A stretch of 17,545 nucleotides of DNA from Baffinella frigidus. Its lineage: Eukaryota; Cryptophyceae; Cryptomonadales; Baffinellaceae. The stretch spans positions 22,422 through 39,966 of the forward strand of contig MU647735.1 of the NCBI GenBank assembly GCA_026770585.1. The letters run 5' to 3'. The position numbers were made by a program, and so were the translations under genes. Below, piece by piece: positions 6,982 through 15,000 of this stretch. Numbering within the stretch: position 1 is the stretch's first letter; every line of letters begins with the position of its first letter. The notes under the pieces were generated by a model that searched no databases, was not told where the DNA came from, and was given only the letters and a program-made list of their open reading frames with translations.

Positions 6982-9900
6982 AACTTTCGCTTGGAAGGCG
7001 GCTGCCGTTAGTGACATTTCGTCCGGTTCATAAGTAACGCCCAAGAGACCAGAACTTGACGGGCTGGCCCGACCAACCTTGGCCAGGGTGGTGTCGGCAT
7101 CAGTTTTGTCTACCGGGTCCGCGAGAGCGGTGTCCATGAGTAGCAGGGTAGGACAGACGCGGTTGTGGGCCGTCCAGGAACCCTCTTTCCCAATGGCAAC
7201 GACGAGACCGCAGTGGCGGCAGCGTGCAGGCACCGCGGGGCCTTCGTCGTTATCACCGGGGTCGTCTCCTTCAGGGTCATCGTCATCGCGGTCCGGGTCT
7301 CCGGCACCCCCGGGTGGAGAACGGGATGAGATCACGTCAACGGCTGAGGTGTTCCCGGAGGGCATGTTGAGCGGAGCGTTGTGCACCGGAGGTGCACCTT
7401 GATCAGACGGCAGACGAGGCGGCGGGGGCGCTTCAGTTGGAGGTCCTGCGGCTGAAGGTCGGCCGTCTGCCGTCGGGATCAAGCGAGCCACGGCTCCCGT
7501 GGACAGAGAGCGGGTGCGGTCGGCACGACGGGAGTTCCGAAGGTCGGTGACCGTAGCGGAATCGCCATGGCGGTCAGCGTGCAGATCGTCCCGTGAATGG
7601 CTGCGCGACGTACCACGGGAGGAGGACCGAGTGCGCACCCCTTGGGGTGCGTTTTGCGTTTCCAAAATCCAAACGTGCAGTCGGGTGGCGGGTGGCTGCA
7701 GATACGTTCCCCCGAACAGAGCCTCTTGGAGGAGTGTCGTCGAGTCGTGACAAGTGCTGGAACCAGGCGCGGGTCCAGCGATCCCGTTGTCGACGGAGTC
7801 GGCGAACGGGGGAGATTGTTGGCACGGGAGGTAGCACGGTCCCGGAGGGACGAGCGGAGACGAGGGGACCTCTTTTCCGAAGGAAGGGCTACCGTCCGAT
7901 TGCCCCCCCCAGGAGGGTACCTTTCTTTCGAGGGAAGGTCGACCGTCCGATTGGGTCCCCCCAGGAGGGGGATGTACCAGAAGCCGCGCTGAGGTCTCGG
8001 GGTATTGTGCCCTTGCCGCACTGCTTGCAGGCGGTACCCGGAGAGACCCAGGGTAGACAAGGACGGGCAAGTGAGCCGCGCTGAACGTGATGTGAGAGTC
8101 ATATCCAGCGCTGCGGGCGAAAGAGGAGGACATAGGGTCGGAGCACATCCTAGGAATAAAGTCTTGTGACAGTTCCTCCATAAGGGCACGGTGGAAGATG
8201 AGATCGATGCAGGAGGTGCGATCAAGGGTTCGGTCCTCGAAGACCATGATGCGGACGGAAACCCAGTGCGCGGCGGATATCCCACCGAAGTTACAGCGTA
8301 CGGTGGCGAAGCCCAGTCCCCAATACCGAGTACGATGAGGAGAGGACGCCAGCTGGTGCATTCGTCCGAGGCCAGGGCGCAGTTCAAAGAGATAACCCGC
8401 GCCCACAGTGTCCAAAGCGTTGAGGTCGATCCGTGCGCGAAGCGCAAAGGATCGGGACATCAGGGGGAACGGTGCAATGATGTCGACCGACGCGTTGACA
8501 CAGGAGGTGTTCTCAAGACCAGGGGGAGGTTCCGTGACGTGCTGCGACGAAATGTGTACTCGAACGCGTGGATATTTCCAAATTCGATCCAGGGAAGTCA
8601 CATACATTCGCCGGGCGAGGTAGCCCCTTGTGATGGGGAGCTCGTCCTCGTCGGAGGATGTGTCGTACAGGAGTGTGTCAACTGTAGGTAGGTGCCAGTG
8701 TTCGCGAACGTGGGCCAACGCCATGAGCTGCCATCGGGCCATGTCGTCATCTGACGCGCCGGTGAGGTGCGAAGATGTCCATCGGGTCATGGCCTCGTTG
8801 GAGATTCCTGCCGAAATCAGGATCCTCGGGGCGGAGTCGTGATCCAAGGTTGCGTAGTTCAGGCCGTGGGAGCTTGGCAGGAACGTCGCCTGTCTCTCAC
8901 GCGAGATGATCGCGTCATGAGGGAGGTGCTGAAACGCTGATGTTCCAGGTTCGAGAGGAAGGCGAAGGAACAATGCTGTGCCCTCGTCGTACGGCTTGGA
9001 GTCGAGAGCAAACACCCGATGGTTCAGGTGGATTGTTGGTGGCGAGTCCATTGCGCAGATGATCGCGTCGCGAGCCAGGGCGTGGCGACTGCACAGCACG
9101 TTGTCTGGAAACCGAGATGTTGGCGAATAACGTGCGAAGATGGACCAAACCTCCCCAGGTGAGGTTCCCAAGCATAGGCGAACCCAACGCAGGTCTTCGT
9201 CGAGTTCTGGCAGCTGCAGGTCCTCTATTTCCCATGCTCTCAAGTTCTCAACGAGGTGTTCACAATCGGCGTTCAGTCTGGACAGTTCCTTGATCGTGTC
9301 GGAGAGCCGAATACACGGAGAAGGGTCGGTTGCTTCAACTGAGGTCGCCAACAGTGTTGCCATCGCCGAAGACGTTGCTGCGGTAGTGTCACGTCGACAG
9401 AGTCGTGTGGGCGCGGGCGGTACATTGTTCTGTCGGTCTTGAGGCAGTGAGGCAGGGCGCGTCCGGTGGCCAGAGCAGACCTCCGCATCAGTGTCCAGAG
9501 TGGTCTGTCGCGTCTGGTGCCGGGAATCGCGATGCTGAGGTTGCGTCGCATGTCGTTCACGTTCGCGCCTCTGGCGCAGGTCGTCCAGACTGGACTGCTC
9601 CGTCGCGGAGACGATACGCGCGCTGGCGAACCGTTCGGACGCGGACGGGTGGCGCAGCGTGGAGGTCCTCGGATGCGGTCGCACGTACCCTGGGGAGGGG
9701 GTGCGTGTGGTTGGTCTCATAGCGCTTCGGAGGGAGCGGCCTCTGTGCTCCGGATCAGCGTGATCCAAAGGGAAACGGCCAGCGGCAAGAGGGGACCGAT
9801 CGGAGAAGGGGCCGCGGTATGTTGCCGACGACGGGGACCGTGGACGAGCATTTCTGTCGTCGAAGAATTCCCGGTAGGGTCCGTCGCTTCCCGATGATTG

Positions 9901-12061
9901 TTCCTTCCTGACAGCGGCGCGCGTGGAGGGCGGCGACGGGAACCTCGACCGGGTTAGTGGAGAGTGTCGACGCGCGGGCACCTCGGCGAAGAACGGGAGA
10001 AGATCTTCGGAGCTAAGGAGATGGCCGTCACGCATTGAGTGAAGCACGCTGAGAGGTCTATATTCGTCCGCGGGTTGTTGGTATCGCGGAGGTGTCGACA
10101 TGTGGTCCCGAGACCAGGCACCAGGAGAATACCGTTCCGCGGTAGGTTCAAAACTCGTGGTACGAGCACTCGCAGGCGCGTGAGAGTGTGAAAACATGTG
10201 GCCCGTACGGCTGTGGTGTTGTGCGAACGGGCTTCGCTGCGAGATGCTACCCCGCGGCTGGTACCACCGGCGGCCGGTGTTTCGGAAGATCGTGTCCCAC
10301 GAGCGGGTGAGCGCGGAACACAGACACCACAGGAGATCCGTGAACGGACCGATGAAGACAGACACGAGGAAAGCACCCAACGACTGGAGAGCAGACGTTG
10401 TCCAAGACTCGTTGGTCCGTACTCCGCGTGTCGCGCGTCGGCCACGGGGGCGGCGGCGTGCGGGTGGCACGGGGTTCGCGACAGGGATGTACTGTGGTGT
10501 AGCGAAAACGTCTGGCACGCGAGGGGTGTGAACAGGCGTTTGCAGAGGTTCGTCAACGGAGGGCGATTCGTGAAACACCTGCACGCGTTTGCCGCACGGA
10601 GTGCAGGTGAATGCCTTAGCGAACTCAACCGGGCCGGACAGAGTTGTCCAAACGGGAGGAAGAGGCGTGGTGCAGGCCGTTGCCGTCCGCACAAAAACGT
10701 CCTGAGGCTCCGTGGTGTTGATGCCAGCACTGTCAAGCGCGAATGCGAGATCAGCCCCTCGTCTACCCTTGGGTGGGTCGACGTCAGGTTTCTGTTCTCC
10801 GATTGCTGCGGGCCGTTGCCGCCGGTCCAAGCAGCGGTTTGCACGGTCGTTGTCACGTGGTTCGGGGGGACGTTCCCCGAGGCGGTCGTGCACTGGTTGG
10901 CGGGCGTTTCGCTCTGGCAGTGGGTTACGGCGACGGAGATCCTCGCGCTGCGGTTCCGGCAAGAACAGCGGCGGTCCTCGTCCGCGGACGGGGCCCTTTG
11001 CGAAAACCAAGCAGGTGTACGTCGTGGTGCGGACTTGCGGGCGGGATATCGTCACGTTCGCGGTTCCGTTGATCGTCCACACCGTTTCGGGGTGGCCATT
11101 AACGGACGCTTCTTTGATGAACATCAGAGGGGTTGGCCGGGTTCGGATGATGAGACCCAGGTATTCCGCCAGTGTGATGTCAATGTAGGCGTTACGATCG
11201 CCCGAGGGTGCCGCATCAGTACTGTTAAGACTCTGAAGGGTGTCCGGGTTTTCAGCCGTCACCCGTATCGTCTCTGGCGTATTCAGGTTATGCAGGACAG
11301 CGGTTCCCCGCGCACGTTGGGCGCAGCCCAGAGGATCCTCGTTGTTGTGTTGGCGCCACGCCATTGTCTCCGGCGAGGGGCGCCACACCGAAGGGTGGCG
11401 TATCGACCACAGGCGGGGCTCCTCATCGTCAAGAGAGACGTCGGGTCTTGTGCACGCCCGCGCCAGTTCTGCACGGTCACCGACCGAGCGGGGGTTGACG
11501 TTACGCACCGACGGTTGTTCCAAGAAACCAGCCAGAGCCTGGTGGGGGTGCTCTCTTGTTGACGGCTGCGTGTGAGTTTTGAGGAACGCCAAAATGTCGC
11601 TTGTTGTCAGGCCGGAGGCCACCGCGCGCAAGCGGAGGTTGACGGTTAGGTTTTCACCGAGAATAGGGAACGTCGCGTGTCCCCACACGCCGGGTGTCAG
11701 AATTGGTTGATTCACAAGCAGCTCGTTGGAGCGTGTAGTGCCCATGTTGACGCCACGCTTGACGTTTAGGACCCACGTAATGTTGGTCGTGGACCGCGTA
11801 TTCCAACCCCACGGCGTGGGATTCCGTGAATTCGGTGAGGTGGTATTTGGCCCCTTCGGTGGGACCAACCAGGAATCCGCTGAGGCGGTCGATCCACCAG
11901 TTGGTGGCCACGACTAGGTGGGCGACTACGATCACATTGTCGGTGTATGATTGGCAGTACCACACTCCGTGCAAAACGAGCTGCTCCTCGTTGATGGAGA
12001 TGCTCAGGTATCCCGGCACTTCGCGCAGGTGTTCGGGTGTGGTGCTCAGCGGAGCGGCCAT
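6979..12061 (-). CDS. ORF-b: large envelope-like or structural protein in two frames, with zinc module
   Basis: The product is unrecognised. It starts at ATG 12061-12059 (G at -3, G at +4), 3 bases after the ORF-a stop. That frame ends at 11654. The 1629-codon frame that carries on is open from about 11906, has no ATG there, and lies +1; the protein-like text changes frame near 11770. Numbered from 11868, the second frame has possible N-glycosylation sequons (NIT, NLT, NGT, NVT), CTPC at about 422-425, and a hydrophobic stretch at about 493-520 followed by a Ser/Arg-rich region to about 800. Residues 885-1032 resemble the ORF-a repeated domain. Two short repeats lie at about 1300-1336, an acidic DDDDPEGDD run at about 1527-1535, and a CxxC-x14-H-x3-C module at 1550-1572. 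It ends at TAG 6981-6979. An envelope-like or matrix-like role is possible but unproven. Confidence 0.7.
7871..7974 (-). repeat. Two 51-base tandem repeats in ORF-b
   Basis: ACCGTCCGATTG occurs at 7891 and 7942 (plus strand), with flanking C-rich and CTTTC blocks also repeated at a 51-base period. In protein these are two short units containing GGTQSDGRPS and GGQSDGSPS, in a disordered-looking region. Confidence 0.85.
11765..11776 (-). other. Probable +1 frame change inside ORF-b
   Basis: Protein-like text moves from the frame starting at 12061 to the frame ending at 6979 near GTG GGT CCT AAA CGT on the minus strand. The exact base is not certain within the overlap of 11906-11654. It could be a +1 programmed site or a single inserted base; no recognised +1 shift sequence is present. 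Confidence 0.5.
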
Positions 12062-12067
12062 ACCTTA
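12059..12067 (-). other. ORF-a/ORF-b junction: stop and start three bases apart, in frame
   Basis: The minus strand reads TAA GGT ATG G. The stop ending ORF-a and the ATG of ORF-b are in the same frame with one codon between them, and the ATG has G at -3 and +4. This arrangement suits termination-reinitiation, or readthrough of one stop in a longer frame. Confidence 0.6.
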
Positions 12068-15000
12068 GTACTCGCATTGAGTCTTGTTGTACGCGATGAA
12101 GTGCTCCAGGGAGTTCACACAGGAGAGTTCACGTACGGGCCTCCAATCCAACACATAGTTCACCTCGCCGTTCTTTCTGGCGAGGATCTGGATGTCTGCG
12201 CGAGCTTGACGACGTCGCAGGTGTCGCCGATGGTCATCGCGCTCGGCTTCCGTGTAGAACATGCCGTCAGGCTTGCGTGCAAATTCCCGAAATCCATCCT
12301 TGTTCGTGGTGCCTTCTGGGATGTCGGGTCTCAGAAGCTTCAGGCGGAGAGATGCGCGAGCGTAAGGAAAGCTCACAGCGTCTGTTCGCCCTTCGTCGTG
12401 AAGCAGTTCGAGGAATTTACGAATCCAATCAGCGCTTCTCATTTGGCGGTGATGTTGTGCTGCCTGCCGTGTCTGGTAGGCCCGAAAAACTGCCGGGATT
12501 CCCAACAAGGCGTCGTTGGTTTCCAAGTGCCTCATGGCGTGGTGCAGGTCGTCAATGACGCGGCGGATCGTGGATTGAAGACGTTGACACTGGAGGTCCA
12601 CACCACGATCCGACGGTTGGAGGAACACCATGTCCCCAGAAGAAGTGTTCAGGTGTTCCTCCGAGCCCACCTCGCCCGGTCGGACGGAGTGCCAGTGCCA
12701 CGCCTTACCGTCGATCAAAACCGTGTAGTCCTGAAGGACACGTTGGGTTGTTCGTGCACGGGTATACTCAATCATGAAGTCGTTTTCGTCCTGAGCGATG
12801 AGTTTTGCCCGTATGGCGGCAGGGAAGGGCTCCAGGGCGGCGATAGGGTGGCAGCGGGAGAGGTAGTCGGTAGACCGCAACTCCTCAAGCATTGGAAGTT
12901 CTTCCTCGTCGTTCTCCATATTGATCCGGTCGGAGCCAGTGACGGAGTCAGCCCTGTCATCGGGAACAGCCCTGTACGGAATGTCGGCACCTTCCTGTTC
13001 CGCCTCCGGCGGAGGAGAAATGTGGGGTGGTAGAGCATTCATAAGGTGCTTGGCTGGCTCTAATGAAGCTCGTTCGAACTGTGATCGTTTGGCTGGGCCC
13101 GCCGTTGGTGATCCGCCGCGGCGACTGCGCTTACTGCTGGAAGCGGATGCTCCATCAGAGTCGCGCAGGAGGAGAGAACTGGAACTTGTTGCCACTCCCA
13201 TGGCTGAGGAGGTGGGAACGAGGTGACCGAGTTTGACGATAGGGAAGCTTTCAGGAGAAACGTTCAACCAATCACGGCGGCGTAGGTGGCTGAAGTGTTC
13301 GGCGGGGGTAATGCCCGCGTCGCGAAGGCGGGCACGCACCTCCGTTGAAAATGGATCCAGGTCCGAGGTGGACTTGCTGTCTTCTGGCAGGACGGCCCAG
13401 TCGGGATCTGGTGACGTCCAATTGGTCTGGATCACATGAGAGTCCACCGTGTCGCAGTCGTCGACTTCGTAAATGTCGACGCATCGGAAGGCCGAGAGGT
13501 CGAGCGACCCGGGGTAGTCCTCTGCTCGGGCCGGGCGCAGAGGAAGCCGAGCGCCGGAACTAAGGATCAGAGATTCACACCAAAGGGCACCGTCAGGTGT
13601 TCCTCCGGTGATTCTGGCCGCGTCGCTCGCGAGCAGGTCGTTGATGCTCAGGCGCGTGATGGTCCCTGGGGACTGGGAGGCGGGGTAGTACACCCCTAAG
13701 GAGTCTCCGACGAAGCTTCCCAGTTGCAGTTGGCAGTAGTCGTCTGTCATTCTGCTGTGTTGCAGCGGGTTTGCCGCGTTGAGGACGTGGTCCGTGAGCA
13801 CCTGTTGGCTGAAGCGGGAGCCAACCCCACAGCGGGGGTCGAGGACGATGGTGTACAACGGCTTTCTGTGTGAGGCTTCCTCCGACTCGGACTCTTGATC
13901 CGCGGGAGGAGGAAATGGCTGCCGGTTCCTCGACAGGTTCGTCGAGGGTGCTTCTCCTCCCGCAGAGTCGCGGTCACCAGCTCCGGAGTGTGACGCGCCT
14001 CCAGCGTCGAGAGGGAGGGTCCATGGGTCCTTCGATGGTGCTTTTCCTCCCGCAGGTTCAGGATGACCCGTTCCGGAACGTGACGATCCCCCAGTGCCCA
14101 GAGGGAGGGTCGTAGCCGGCGCGGCGTTGGAGCTCTGCGCGGTCTTCTTGTGGCTGGAGGATAGTCGAGGGATCGGGGGCATGCTCCGAGACGAGATGAC
14201 GGCACGAGAGAGACTCGAGGATGTAGTTGCAGCATCTACCATCGTCGTGTCCCCTGGAGTCACATCGTGCGTTGGCAACGAATGAGGCACCGGAGCAGAG
14301 GACGACGGGGTAGGTGCGGTGGCGGCGACGGCCGATCTCGTCGCGGGGTTAACCGGGTCGTTAAAGGCAGCGGCGTTACTTGCTGGGTACCGCAGGATCC
14401 GTGAGCGAATGCTGACAGGGACCGGAGGCAAGGTGGTATCGTCCCCAGCCAGGGGAGGGTCGGCGACGCGCATCCAGGGTGGAGGGCAGAACGCAGGCAG
14501 TCCGCTGGACGGGTTGGTGCACGGAGTGGGGACCAGGAACGATTGCAGGCGTTCCTCCGAACCGGGGGGGTGAAAGCGTATGCGTTCCTGATGTTCCCAT
14601 TCCGAGATACCCGCCAGCCGGAGTCGCATCGTGACAGACCGATCAAATCGTGGGACAGTGTCGAGTGAAGTCGATAACCCTTCGTCGGTGCCGGCGGTGG
14701 CTGCCCATGTGACCCAACGTGGGTTGATTCCCAGCCAGTCAGCGAAAATCCGTTCGCCGGGGGAGGTGTTCGGAGGGTCGCGCCGGAGGGTGTCGAGTGG
14801 AGAGATGCATCGTTTGAGATGGATGAGATCCCCAGCGGGCACCCCACGATCGGGGGCATCATAAGCGGGTTGCAGATGCAAAACTGAACCCTGAACGGTG
14901 CAAAGGGTACCGTGCCATGATGCATATGGACGTAGGATTTCAAGTCCGTCGGCTGACAGGAGGTCATGCACGCAGAGAACGTCGTCGGTTGTTGAGGACA

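Noticed and set aside
7901-7966. C8 and C6 runs as a polypurine tract or recombination signal
   Set aside because: They belong to the 51-base coding repeats in ORF-b and keep the frame; a polypurine tract would lie next to the 3' LTR, beyond the left edge.
10198-11562. 454-codon plus-strand frame
   Set aside because: It lies wholly antisense to ORF-b, has Arg/Gly/Ala-rich text without recognisable motifs, and is expected as a shadow in G+C-rich coding DNA.
4237-12067. Alternative genetic code in which stops are read as amino acids
   Set aside because: Only four in-frame stops occur across more than 5,000 codons and all three stop types are involved; a reassigned codon would be far more frequent.
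11951-13033. 360-codon plus-strand frame
   Set aside because: It is antisense to the ORF-a/ORF-b junction; hydrophobic runs such as VVGFQVPHGVVQVV arise from the complement of ORF-a codons, and no domain is recognisable.
13747-14967. Minus-strand frames overlapping ORF-a (162 and 235 codons)
   Set aside because: They are off-frame Pro/Arg/Ser-rich readings inside an intact 1722-codon frame, without domain similarity.
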